Assembly (NCBI GenBank): GCA_030922375.1
Contig: JAVEPB010000190.1
Coordinates: forward strand, 1 to 32,137
Length of the DNA: 32,137 nucleotides
From: a bacterium
GTDB taxonomy: Bacteria > UBA8248
Direction of reading: 5' to 3'
Shown here: piece by piece, positions 7,187 to 15,251 of the stretch
How the letters are laid out: each line of letters opens with the position of its first letter
Numbering within the stretch: position 1 is the first letter of the stretch
Position numbers and translations under genes: made by a program
The notes under the pieces: generated by a model
Seen by the model: only the letters and a program-made list of their open reading frames with translations
The model's database searches: none
What the model was told of the DNA's origin: nothing

Positions 7187-8209
7187 TTAGTGAATGTAGA
7201 GCGGAACCCAGGTAAACGTGAGTAACATCAATATCATACACGAATAACCCAGTAAAATCCGCCCCTTTCCGATGGATTCCTCCATATCCCACACCGGGTG
7301 GCGCCGCCGCCCGATAAAAAGGGCCACCGCCGCCCAGAGAAGCCAACCGGGCCACCAGTAGGACATGACGACCAGTACCGCGCCCACCCCGTTCGAGATG
7401 GCGCGGTGCCACCTGCTCATCAGCGAGAAGACGATGTGCCCGCCGTCGAGTTGACCCGCCGGTATCAGGTTCAGCGAGGTGACCAAAAACCCGCACCATC
7501 CCGCGAAGGCTACCGGGTGAAGGGTCACCACACCATCGAGGCCCTTGGCGCCGAACGCCGTCCAAACCGCACCCTTGAAAAGCAGGGAGGAGCCGAGTCC
7601 CAGCCCGGTTCCGCCGCCACCGCCGCCGCCTCCCGGGGTAACAATCTCCGACATCGAAAGACCCACCAGGACGGCCGGCAGGGCCACCGCCATTCCGGCC
7701 AGGGGACCCGCCACCGCGACATCCATAAGGGCCTTTCGGCTCAAGATCGGGCTCTTGATGCGAATGACGGCCCCGAATGTGCCGAAAAGAGTCGGGGCGG
7801 GAATAAAATAAGGGAGCGTGGCCTCGACCCGCCAGGCCCGGCTGGCGAAATAGTGGGCCAGTTCATGGGCCCCCAGAATTAAAAGCAGCGTAAAGGAAAA
7901 AGGGAACCCGGCCAGGAGAAAGGAAGGATGTGCCCAAATATCTCCGGGCAAAAAACCCCGCTGCATGGCCCCGGCCAGGAGCGTGGTCATCCCGGTCAGC
8001 AAAAACAGGATCGCGGGGAACCAGATTTCGGCGCCACGGAAATGAAACAGCCTCCGAATCCCCTCTAATAGTAATGAGGCGAGTCGCCGGACCGAGGCGA
8101 GCCGCCGGGCCGAAGCGGTCCGCCGGGCCGGGGCGAATCCGTTTTGACGCTGAACGGCAGGAGGCCATTCGAGCGGTTTCGGCGGCCTCCCGGCGGGATT
8201 GAGATTCAT
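7187..8209 (-). CDS. Site-2 protease-like M50 family membrane metalloprotease
   Basis: Integral membrane zinc metalloprotease (340 residues from the chosen start). The catalytic HELAH is at residues 115-119 in a hydrophobic segment, and the second zinc motif NLIPAGQLDGGH is at 247-258. About six membrane segments are predicted. This is the M50 layout of eukaryotic S2P-like and chloroplast EGY-like proteins rather than RseP: no PDZ domain is visible. An N-terminal basic, Arg/Ala/Ser-repeat region (about 20-50) and a run of eight Gly (193-200) are unusual and probably flexible. I start at the ATG at 8209 because GAGAGAGGA precedes it; an in-frame ATG 42 codons earlier would add an unconserved tail. 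It is the first gene of the M50-pilM-aroB unit. Substrate unknown. Confidence 0.87.
   Translation of the reverse strand: MNLNPAGRPPKPLEWPPAVQRQNGFAPARRTASARRLASVRRLASLLLEGIRRLFHFRGAEIWFPAILFLLTGMTTLLAGAMQRGFLPGDIWAHPSFLLAGFPFSFTLLLILGAHELAHYFASRAWRVEATLPYFIPAPTLFGTFGAVIRIKSPILSRKALMDVAVAGPLAGMAVALPAVLVGLSMSEIVTPGGGGGGGGTGLGLGSSLLFKGAVWTAFGAKGLDGVVTLHPVAFAGWCGFLVTSLNLIPAGQLDGGHIVFSLMSRWHRAISNGVGAVLVVMSYWWPGWLLWAAVALFIGRRRHPVWDMEESIGKGRILLGYSCMILMLLTFTWVPLYIH
8076..8135 (-). repeat. 18-bp tandem repeat inside the M50 protease gene
   Basis: Three 18-bp units start at 8076, 8094 and 8112, followed by a partial fourth. All have the pattern GAGGCGAGYCGCCGGRCC with a few changes. Being a multiple of three, they keep the frame and encode the six-residue Arg/Ala/Ser repeats (ARRLAS-like) in the cytosolic N-terminus. 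Confidence 0.75.
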
Positions 8210-8383
8210 GGGCGCTAGGTCCTCTCTCGCGTCATGGGCCGAGACTACCCCTCCCGCCCCCCAGCGCGCAAACCAGCGCCCCCCGGGGCGGCTTTTCCCG
8301 GTTTTACAGGGTGGGGGCCCTTTCCGGCCCCGCAACAGGAACTCATATGGGCAATTGACCCATTCATACGTATTATGGTGGCC
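8210..8383. promoter_or_regulatory. Divergent intergenic region between M50 protease and LpoA-like genes
   Basis: 174 bp between two divergent starts must hold promoters in both directions. It contains a perfect GGGGCC-CTTTCC-GGCCCC hairpin (8314-8331). It also holds a TATTAT box (8369-8374) directly in front of the LpoA-like start and a four-codon open frame, ATGGGCAATTGA, at 8347 with AGGA six bases upstream. I could not identify convincing -35 boxes on either strand. Confidence 0.35.
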
Positions 8384-10471
8384 ATGTTTGAAGTCACGGG
8401 AACCACCCGGAAAGCTCTGACGACGGCGACGCTTCTCGGCGGATTGATTCTGGCGGCGGTTGGCTGCGGAAGCGCGCCCTCGCCCCAGAGGGTTTCCGCT
8501 CCGCCCCGGCCGCCGGCGGAGCCCGTTATCTCTCCCGAGTCGCTGGCTTCCCCAGTCCCGCGCGCTCCGCTGAGACCCGGAAAGTGGGTGGCCTCGCCTC
8601 CGCCGCTGCCCGATCGCTCGCGCGAGGAGCTGACGAAAACGCTGCGCGCCAATCCGCGCGGCCCTCGGGTGGACAGCGTTTTATACGACCTCGGGCTTCA
8701 CTATTTCGCGGAAGGTAGATTCGACGCCACCATCCGGCACCTTCAAACCCTCCAGAGCCGCTTTCCCCTATCGCCTCTTTACGAGGAGAGCGAATACCTC
8801 CTCGGCCTCGCCCTGCAGGCCCGGGGACGCTACAAAGAGGCCTTCCTCCCCTTGCGCGGTTCCCTGAGCCGGGAGAAGAATCCCCTCCGGCGCGGCCTTC
8901 TTCATGCCGCCCTGGGCGAGGTCTACGAGGCGCAAAAGGACCCCCTGGCCGCGTTGAACTCCTACGGGGAGGCGCTCTCGGTCCACCCCGCCCTCCCGAA
9001 CACGATTCTGCTCCGGGGGCGTATCCTCTCGCTCGCCAAAACGGCTCTGGCCACCCATCAGGTTCAAGCCGCCGCCCGGCGCTTCCGCGGCGGCCCGGCC
9101 GGACCTATCCTGCGGCTCGAGTTCGCCCACCGCGCCGCCGCAGAAAATCGGCCCGAGGCCGCCCTCGCCGCCGCGCGCCTGTTTCTCAAGGACTATCCCG
9201 GCCACCCGAGGAAGGAGGAGACCGAGAATTTCGAGAAACGGCTTCGCGAAAAACTCAACGTCAACCAGGGCCGCGTCGGTGTGCTCCTTCCCCTGTCGGG
9301 CCCCGCCGCCGCGGCCGGAGAGCGGGTCTATCAGGGAATTCAGCTCGCCCTGCGCCATGCGCTCGAGAAAAACCCCGGACTTCGGCTTCAATTGGCTGTC
9401 CGGGACACCCGAAGCACCGCCCAAAGCGCGGGCAACGCCGCGGCCGGCGCCGACGAACTCGTCGGACAGGAAAAAGTCATCGCTCTCGTCGGACCGTTTT
9501 TCAGCCTCGCCGCGGAAGCGGCGGCGGCTGTGGCCCACCGAAAAGAAACGCCCCTCCTGACCCCCTTCGCCATCCGGATGGACATGAGCGCCAGCAGCCC
9601 CATGGTGTTCCGGAATTCCCTGACCAACCGCCTCCAAAGCAAGGGAATCTCCGCCTACGCAGTCCAGAATCTTGGAATTCGGCGGTTCGCCGTCCTCTTT
9701 CCAGAAGATCGGGACGGCCGGGAGCTTGCCGAGCGCTTCTCGGAAGACGTCAGGAGACTCGGCGGGCGCGTGACCAAAATGGTTTCGTTCGCGCCCGAGG
9801 CCAACGATTTCGGCTCCCAGATGCGGGCCCTGGGCGGGCTCTCGGACGCCCAGGTCGCGAGCCGAAAACGCGCCCGAGGCCTCAAAAAAACCGACCCCTA
9901 CGAAATCAAACTCCCCTTCGAGGCGCTCTTTGTTCCGGTCTACCACGACAAAGCCGTTCTTATCGCCCCGCAGGTTCCCTTCTACAACATGCAAGGGATT
10001 CACCTTCTTGGCGGGAGAGGATGGAACAACAGCGACCTCATCCGCTACGGCGAGAAATACGTGGAAAAATCCCTGTTCGTGGATGGATTCTTTCCCGACT
10101 CCGAGGAGCCCCGGGTGGTGCGCTTCGTCAACGAGTTCAGCCGGCTCTTCGGCCACAAGCCCGATATTTTCTCGGCCCTGGGCTACGACGCGGCCATGAT
10201 CGTTTTCTCGAGCCTCGCCAAGGGAGTGAACTCCCGGAGTTCGATGCGCTCGCACCTGAGCCGCCTGAGCGGCTTTGAGGGGGTCATGGGCTTGACGGAC
10301 ATGGGCCCGGACGGAGACACGAAACGGCAGCTCTTCGTCCTTACCGTCCGGAAGCGGCGAATCGAGCACCTCCAGATGATCACCCCGCACCGGGCAATCG
10401 CCTCGGGGGGCGTCGTCCCGCCCGAACCCGGTCCCGAGGCCGCTCCGGCTGGGCCCGACGTCAATCAATAA
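8384..10471 (+). CDS. LpoA-like lipoprotein: TPR plus periplasmic-binding-fold, possible PBP activator
   Basis: Lipoprotein of about 695 residues. Residues 1-28 are a signal peptide ending in LILAAVGC, with Cys28 as the lipidated residue. A Pro-rich linker leads to a helical TPR-like region (about 80-270; LYDLGLHYFAEGRFDATIRH is typical). From about 290 there is a type I periplasmic-binding fold beginning VGVLLPLSGPAAAAGERVYQG and continuing through VIALVGPFFSLAAEAAA. TPR followed by this fold is the architecture of LpoA, the outer-membrane activator of PBP1A in Gammaproteobacteria. The gene ends 9 bp from the end of a PBP1A gene on the other strand, which supports that role. ATG at 8384 (or 8375) is preferred because the signal peptide starts there; a longer frame from 8234 has no ribosome-binding site. 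A ligand-binding sensor is the alternative. Confidence 0.82.
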   Translation: MFEVTGTTRKALTTATLLGGLILAAVGCGSAPSPQRVSAPPRPPAEPVISPESLASPVPRAPLRPGKWVASPPPLPDRSREELTKTLRANPRGPRVDSVLYDLGLHYFAEGRFDATIRHLQTLQSRFPLSPLYEESEYLLGLALQARGRYKEAFLPLRGSLSREKNPLRRGLLHAALGEVYEAQKDPLAALNSYGEALSVHPALPNTILLRGRILSLAKTALATHQVQAAARRFRGGPAGPILRLEFAHRAAAENRPEAALAAARLFLKDYPGHPRKEETENFEKRLREKLNVNQGRVGVLLPLSGPAAAAGERVYQGIQLALRHALEKNPGLRLQLAVRDTRSTAQSAGNAAAGADELVGQEKVIALVGPFFSLAAEAAAAVAHRKETPLLTPFAIRMDMSASSPMVFRNSLTNRLQSKGISAYAVQNLGIRRFAVLFPEDRDGRELAERFSEDVRRLGGRVTKMVSFAPEANDFGSQMRALGGLSDAQVASRKRARGLKKTDPYEIKLPFEALFVPVYHDKAVLIAPQVPFYNMQGIHLLGGRGWNNSDLIRYGEKYVEKSLFVDGFFPDSEEPRVVRFVNEFSRLFGHKPDIFSALGYDAAMIVFSSLAKGVNSRSSMRSHLSRLSGFEGVMGLTDMGPDGDTKRQLFVLTVRKRRIEHLQMITPHRAIASGGVVPPEPGPEAAPAGPDVNQ

Positions 10472-10480
10472 GGATAATTG

Positions 10481-13185
10481 CTACTGGCCCGGTCGAAACG
10501 GGTCGAAGGCGGGCCGGGAGGGCCTTCCCGGGCCCGGGCCTCTCACGGAGGGAATCGGGGTGGTGATGTCCCCGATGACCGGAGAGGGCTTGCCGGAACC
10601 TTGGCCCTTCTTCGTCCGGCGGGTGGCGTCTTCCCTGAAGAAACTCGACATCGATTTTTTCCGTATCCTCGGAGAGGAAAAATTGCCGGAGGGCTCGGTG
10701 CCCCGGACAAACGCCTGACGCACCGAGCCTTCGCTCCCACGAGGTACCCGGAGGCCGGTGTGGGGGTCGATGGAGACGAACCTCACCTTGGCCGGGCGCC
10801 TGAATCTTCGGCGGGGCAGCCCTTCGTGAATCGCCCCCATGATTTTCATCCAGATCGGCAACGCCGCGCGCCCGCCGGTTTCGTTTCTTCCGATCGTCGC
10901 CTTGTCGTCCATTCCCACCCAGACGCCCGCCGAATACTGCGTCGAGACGCCGATGAACCACGCGTCCTGATAATCGTTGGTGGTTCCCGTTTTTCCCGCA
11001 AGCGGTCGCTTGAGTTCCCGGGCACGAACGGCCGTACCCGACTGAACCACGTTTTCAAGAAGACTGAGCATCACGTAAGCCTCCTCGGGGGGAACGGCCT
11101 GCGTCACCGCCGGGGTCGCGTTCCAGATCGATTTTCCATCGGAATCCACCACGAAACTGATGACGTGCGGCTCGATGCGGCGCCCCCGGTTCGCGAGGGT
11201 GGCGTAAAGCGAGGTGAGTTCGAGCAGGGTGACCCCGCTCGACCCCAGGGCGATCGAAAGATTCGCCCGAAGCGGGGAGCGGATACCGAACCGCCTGGCC
11301 CGCCTCACCACTTTTCTCACGCCCACGGAGTTGGCGAGCTTCACCGTAACCACGTTTCGGGAGCGGGCGAGACCCTCCCGCAGCGTGGTGGGTCCGTAGA
11401 ATTTCTCCTCGAAGTTGGTCGGTTTCCAGTAACCCCGCGGGCCGTTTTGGGGGAAAATGATCGGGGTGTCCATTACGATATCCGATGGCGTCCAGCCGTC
11501 GCTGATGGCGGCGGAATAGACCACCGGTTTAAACGCCGAGCCCGGCGGACGCACCGCCTGGTAGGCGCGGTTGAACTGGCTTCGCTCGAAATCGTATCCC
11601 CCCGTCATCGCGCGGATGGCGCCCGTCGAGGGCTCGGTCACTATCGCCGCCGCCTGGACGTCGGGCTCTTGAACCAGCGCCACGGGCACTCCCCTGGGGG
11701 TGGGGCCTTCGTCTGCCTTCTCGCGTTCGAGGCGCTCGACGAGAATGACATCCCCGCGCCGGAGGATTTCCTTCAAGTCATCGAGGAGCAAACCTCTTCC
11801 GTTTTTCCGGGGGTCGAACGGACGGGCCCACTCCGCGTTCTCGAGATTCAGGACGGCGGTCCCCCGCCTCAGGCGAAGCCGGGCGGTATCGGGTCCGAGT
11901 TCGGCGACCACTGCCGGGAGCCAGCGCCCCGTCCGGAATTCACGCCGGTTCACGCCCGCGCCCATGAGCTTCGATACCATTCGCCACACCCGCTCACCGG
12001 CCCATCTCAAATCCACCGACCCGATGGGGCCCCTGTATCCGCGGCGGCGATCGACAGCCATAATCCCCTGCCTGACCGAGTCGATGGTGTCGCGCTGCAT
12101 CGAACGGCGGAGAGTGGTGTGAATCTTGATGCCTCCCCGGTAGAGCTTCGCCGCGCCGAACAGCCGCTCGGCCCGCCGCCGGACATACTCGACGGCATAA
12201 TCGGCCTCGCCCGGCCCCGCAGTTTTTTCACAAGCCGAATCGGCGTCACCTCGGCCTCGGCCCACTCCCCGGGGGTGATGAAGTTTTCCTCGATCATCCG
12301 ACGGAGCACGTGCGCCCGGCGCCGAAGGGCGCGCCGGTAGAATTTGAACGGGCTGTAGGAGGAGGGCGCCCGGGGAAGGCCCGCCAGAAGAGCCGCCTCG
12401 GGGAGGGTAAGCGACTCCGCGTTTTTTCCGAAATAGACACGGGAGGCGGCCTCGATGCCGTAAGCCCCCTCGCCGAAGTAAATCTGGTTGAGGTAGAAAT
12501 TCAGGATTTCGCGCTTGCTGTAGGTCTGCTCGATCCGGATTGCGAGAATGGCCTCCCGAATTTTGCGGTCGATACTTCGCTCGGGACTCAAGAACAGCGA
12601 CTTGGCGAGCTGCTGCGTGATGGTGCTCCCTCCCTCGACCACCCCCCAGTCGAAAAGGTTCTTGATCGCCGCCCGGCCGATACCCACCAGATCGACACCC
12701 GGATGCTCCTCGAAGCGGGCGTCCTCGGTCGCGAGGATGGCCTGGATCACCACGTCGGGAATCTGATCGAGGGTGACGAGAAACCGCTTCTCGACGTAGA
12801 ACTCGCGGAGCAGGCTTCCGCTCTGATCGAAGACGCGCGAGACGAGACTAGGCTTGTGCTTTCTGATGAGAGCGACGTCGGGAAGGTCCGCGGCCACATT
12901 TTGGTAGTAGTAGATTCCCACGCCGGTGGCGGCCACTCCGGCCAGCACCCCCACGATCAAACCGAAGGCCAGAGAGAACCGCACGAAGCGGCGAACCGAC
13001 CGGAGGACCCGCCTGGCGCCCAAGGCAAGAGCCATGCGCCGGGCGCTGGGCGGCCTGGCCCGGGCCTGCGCTTCCGGGGGCGGAGCCTTGGGCCGCCGCA
13101 CCACCGAGGAGCCGAAACCCCGGAGCCGGCGATGGGTTTTCGATAACGGTTTCTGGACCTTGGCCCGGCGGCGCCGTCTGGCCAT
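10481..13185 (-). CDS. mrcA: Bifunctional penicillin-binding protein 1A, reading frame split by a -1 shift
   Basis: Class A PBP that polymerises glycan strands and crosslinks peptides. The first frame (13185 to about 12223) encodes a basic cytosolic tail, one membrane segment (about 69-93) and the complete GT51 glycosyltransferase, with LATEDARF (catalytic Glu154), EGGSTITQQLAK and the IRIEQTYSKREIL motif. The second frame (about 12223 to 10481) encodes the linker (DYAVEYV, YRGGIKIHTTL) and transpeptidase motifs: SAFK (serine nucleophile), SRN and KTGTT. The two halves join without loss at GTG AAA AAA CTG if one base is re-read after the two Lys codons, giving about 900 residues. Unshifted translation would run 71 codons more to a stop at 12007, yielding a 392-residue glycosyltransferase-only protein. 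It lies 59 bp after the SDR gene. Confidence 0.88.
12223..12228 (-). other. Frameshift site in PBP1A (run of six A)
   Basis: The coding-strand context is CTT GTG AAA AAA CTG. The upstream frame reads V-K-K-L-R; the conserved continuation reads K-K-T-A-G-P-G-E-A-D-Y. A seventh A would fuse both frames perfectly. The sequence does not fit an ideal X-XXY-YYZ slippery heptamer (G-AAA-AAA). No ribosome-binding-like stimulator lies at the usual 10-14 bases upstream, although a small GGCC/GGCC stem lies downstream. Confidence 0.85.
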
Positions 13186-13244
13186 CGCCTATCTCACTCC
13201 CCCGGCCGGGCAGTTGGGCGAAACTTCCCGGCCGGCCCGAGTCA

Positions 13245-14027
13245 TCATGCCTGCACCGACCCGCATGATATCGTAAACGCCTGGCCGGTGACCCCCCTGG
13301 CGTCATCGCTCGCCAGATAGACCGACATAGCGGCGATCTCGGCCGGATCGAGGAACCGCCCCATCGGGATACTCTCCCGTAACATATCGAGCGTCTCCTC
13401 CTCGCTCCGTCCCTCCCCGGCGAAGCGGGCGAGTTCGCTCCTTCCGTCCTCGATCATCCGGGTGTCCACAAAACCGGGGCAGATCGCGTTGACGGTCACC
13501 CCACTCGCGGCCACCTCGAGGGCCACCGAGCGGACGAAACCGATCACCCCGTGCTTGGCGGCGTGGTAGGCGCTGCGGTGGGCCCCGCCGACCTTTCCCG
13601 AAACCGAGCTCATCGCGATGACACGGCCCCAGCCCCGCCCCGCCATGGCGCCAATCGCGGCGCGCGTCACCCAGAAGACGCCGCTCAGGTTCACACGGAT
13701 GGTCTCGTCCCACATCTCATCAGAGATATCCCCGACCGAGGCGTGCTTCATTATCCCCGCGTTGGCCACGAGAACATCAATTCCCCCGAGGCGCGATTCC
13801 GCCTCGCGCACCGCATCGGCGACCTCCCCGGCGGCCCCCACGTCGCACTTGAGCGAAACGCCCTTTCTCCCCAGCCCCTCGATTTCGGCGGCGACGGAAT
13901 CGACCTCCGGACCCGTCCGGGCGATTACGGCGACATCCGCCCCCTCCCCGGCAAAAGCGAGGGCGACGGCGCGGCCGATACCGCGCCCGCCCCCGGTCAC
14001 CAGCGCCCGCCTGCCCTCAAGCCGCAT
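13245..14027 (-). CDS. Short-chain dehydrogenase/reductase
   Basis: Classical SDR of 260 residues. The Rossmann cofactor motif TGGGRGIGRAVA (about 12-23), the NAGI motif (about 88-91), the catalytic Ser (SSVSG) and YHAAK (Tyr-x-x-x-Lys) are all present, with PGFVDTRM after them. It resembles 3-oxoacyl-ACP reductase (FabG) and 3-hydroxybutyrate dehydrogenase types; substrate and cofactor preference cannot be assigned. The C-terminus, TISCGSVQA, departs from the usual VDGG ending. The ATG at 14027 is chosen because GGGAGG precedes it; it lies inside the last codons of dus (11-bp overlap), so it is part of a tsaD/dus-type operon. The longer in-frame start adds an unconserved Arg-rich tail. Confidence 0.9.
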   Translation of the reverse strand: MRLEGRRALVTGGGRGIGRAVALAFAGEGADVAVIARTGPEVDSVAAEIEGLGRKGVSLKCDVGAAGEVADAVREAESRLGGIDVLVANAGIMKHASVGDISDEMWDETIRVNLSGVFWVTRAAIGAMAGRGWGRVIAMSSVSGKVGGAHRSAYHAAKHGVIGFVRSVALEVAASGVTVNAICPGFVDTRMIEDGRSELARFAGEGRSEEETLDMLRESIPMGRFLDPAEIAAMSVYLASDDARGVTGQAFTISCGSVQA

Positions 14028-15129
14028 GGGCGCCTCCCGGTGTCCCCGCCGTTTCCCCCAAAATTTCGCCGAGACCGATAGCCGCGCGGTCAAAAAACGC
14101 CGAGGTGAGCGAGACAATCTCATCGATCGAATCGAGCCGGTTGACCGCCTCCCGGAACGAGGCGCAATCCGGTATCCCCTTGGTGTAGGCGGCCAGGTGC
14201 TTCCGGCTGTTGAGGACCGCCTGCCGCTCTCCGAGGATTTCCACCAGATCGCGGATGTGGGTCAGCGCCATATTTTTTTTCTCGGCCAGATCGGGCGGAG
14301 GCGGGAGCTCCCCGGTTTTCAGCCATTGGTTCAGGCGGGAGAATATCCAGGGATTGCCGATGGCCCCTCGTCCTATCATGAGACCGTCCACCCCCGTTGC
14401 CTCGATCATCCGGATAGCGTCGGCGGGGGTGAGGATGCTTCCGTTTCCAAGGACGGGCACCGACACCGCTCTTTTCACGGCTGCGATGGTTTCAAGGTCC
14501 ACGCTCCCCGAGAAAAAAGCCTGCCGCGTCCGGCCGTGGACCGTGATAGCGGCGGCTCCGGCGTCCACGACGGTCCGCGCGAAGCGCCCGGCCATCTCCT
14601 TGCCCAGGGTGTCCCACCCCGTCCGCATCTTGACCGTCACGGGCCTTCTAACCGCCCGGACCATCGACCGCACGACCTTCCCCGCTCTGTCCGGGTCCTG
14701 AAGGAGGGCCGAGCCCGCCTTGTTTTTCGTGATTTTCTTCACCGGGCAACCGCAGTTGAAATCGATGATGTCCGCCCCCGCCTCCTCGACCAGCGCCGCG
14801 GCCTCGCCCATCATCGCCGGATCGGCGCCGAACAACTGGATCGAAACGGGTTTTTCGGCCGCCTCGTTTTTCATGATCCCGTAGGATTTCGCGTGCCGCC
14901 GGACGAGGGCCTGGCTGCTGACCATCTCGGTGCACACCATCCCCGCGCCCTGCCTGGAGACGAGCCTGCGGAAAGGCAGGTTCGTGTAGCCGGCCATCGG
15001 CGCCATGACGAGGCGGCCCCGCAGCCCCACCCCGCCGATTTCGAGGGGGGCGCTGTATCCGGGCGGAGGCGCGGGAACCGCGGCGATCTCTTGTTCCGAC
15101 TCGGGGGGGCCGGCTTCTTCAGGTCGCAT
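14017..15129 (-). CDS. dusB: tRNA-dihydrouridine synthase (DusB-like)
   Basis: FMN-dependent enzyme that reduces specific uridines in tRNA to dihydrouridine. After a 40-residue Pro/Glu-rich N-terminal extension, the TIM barrel starts with VMAPMAGYTNLPFRRLV. The family signature FNCGCPVKKITKNKAGSALL contains the catalytic Cys (second Cys of NCGCP). Phosphate and FMN motifs follow: VKMRTGWD, ITVHGRTRQAFFSG, VPVLGNGSI and GLMIGRGAIGNPWIF. A C-terminal helical tRNA-binding domain completes it (370 residues). The NCGCPVKK form and overall length fit the DusB group. The start is ATG with AGAGGA 8 bases upstream. It lies 122 bp after tsaD and overlaps the SDR gene. Confidence 0.93.
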   Translation of the reverse strand: MRPEEAGPPESEQEIAAVPAPPPGYSAPLEIGGVGLRGRLVMAPMAGYTNLPFRRLVSRQGAGMVCTEMVSSQALVRRHAKSYGIMKNEAAEKPVSIQLFGADPAMMGEAAALVEEAGADIIDFNCGCPVKKITKNKAGSALLQDPDRAGKVVRSMVRAVRRPVTVKMRTGWDTLGKEMAGRFARTVVDAGAAAITVHGRTRQAFFSGSVDLETIAAVKRAVSVPVLGNGSILTPADAIRMIEATGVDGLMIGRGAIGNPWIFSRLNQWLKTGELPPPPDLAEKKNMALTHIRDLVEILGERQAVLNSRKHLAAYTKGIPDCASFREAVNRLDSIDEIVSLTSAFFDRAAIGLGEILGETAGTPGGAHAA

Positions 15130-15182
15130 CGAACAATCCTCTCGAAAATACCGCCATCAACTCTTAATTTCTCCGGCCCGGA

Positions 15183-15211
15183 CGCTTCCACGCCGGGCGC
15201 TTCCACGCCGG
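15183..15211. repeat. Tandem duplication in the tsaD-dus spacer
   Basis: The 14-bp word CGCTTCCACGCCGG occurs twice, at 15183 and 15198 (period 15). It lies in the non-coding spacer in front of dus and is part of a recurrent local pattern of short tandem duplications in this window. Confidence 0.8.
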
Positions 15212-15251
15212 AATAAATATCCCTGCCGGACTATTAAAGTTCCCAGCCGGG

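Noticed and set aside
8768-10468. A 566-codon open frame on the minus strand opposite the LpoA-like gene
   Set aside because: It lacks recognisable motifs and mirrors the codon pattern of the plus-strand gene, which has a signal peptide and domain structure. Long antisense frames are expected in GC-rich DNA.
12200-12270. Classical programmed -1 ribosomal frameshifting in PBP1A
   Set aside because: G-AAA-AAA is not an ideal slippery heptamer and no Shine-Dalgarno-like stimulator lies at the expected distance, so I report the frameshift itself but do not claim a programmed mechanism.
10478-12340. A 620-codon plus-strand open frame opposite PBP1A
   Set aside because: The sequence is Arg/Gly/Pro/His-rich without domains, while the minus strand carries unmistakable PBP motifs.
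13618-15216. A 532-codon plus-strand open frame opposite dus and the SDR gene
   Set aside because: Antisense shadow of two conserved enzymes; no conserved motifs.
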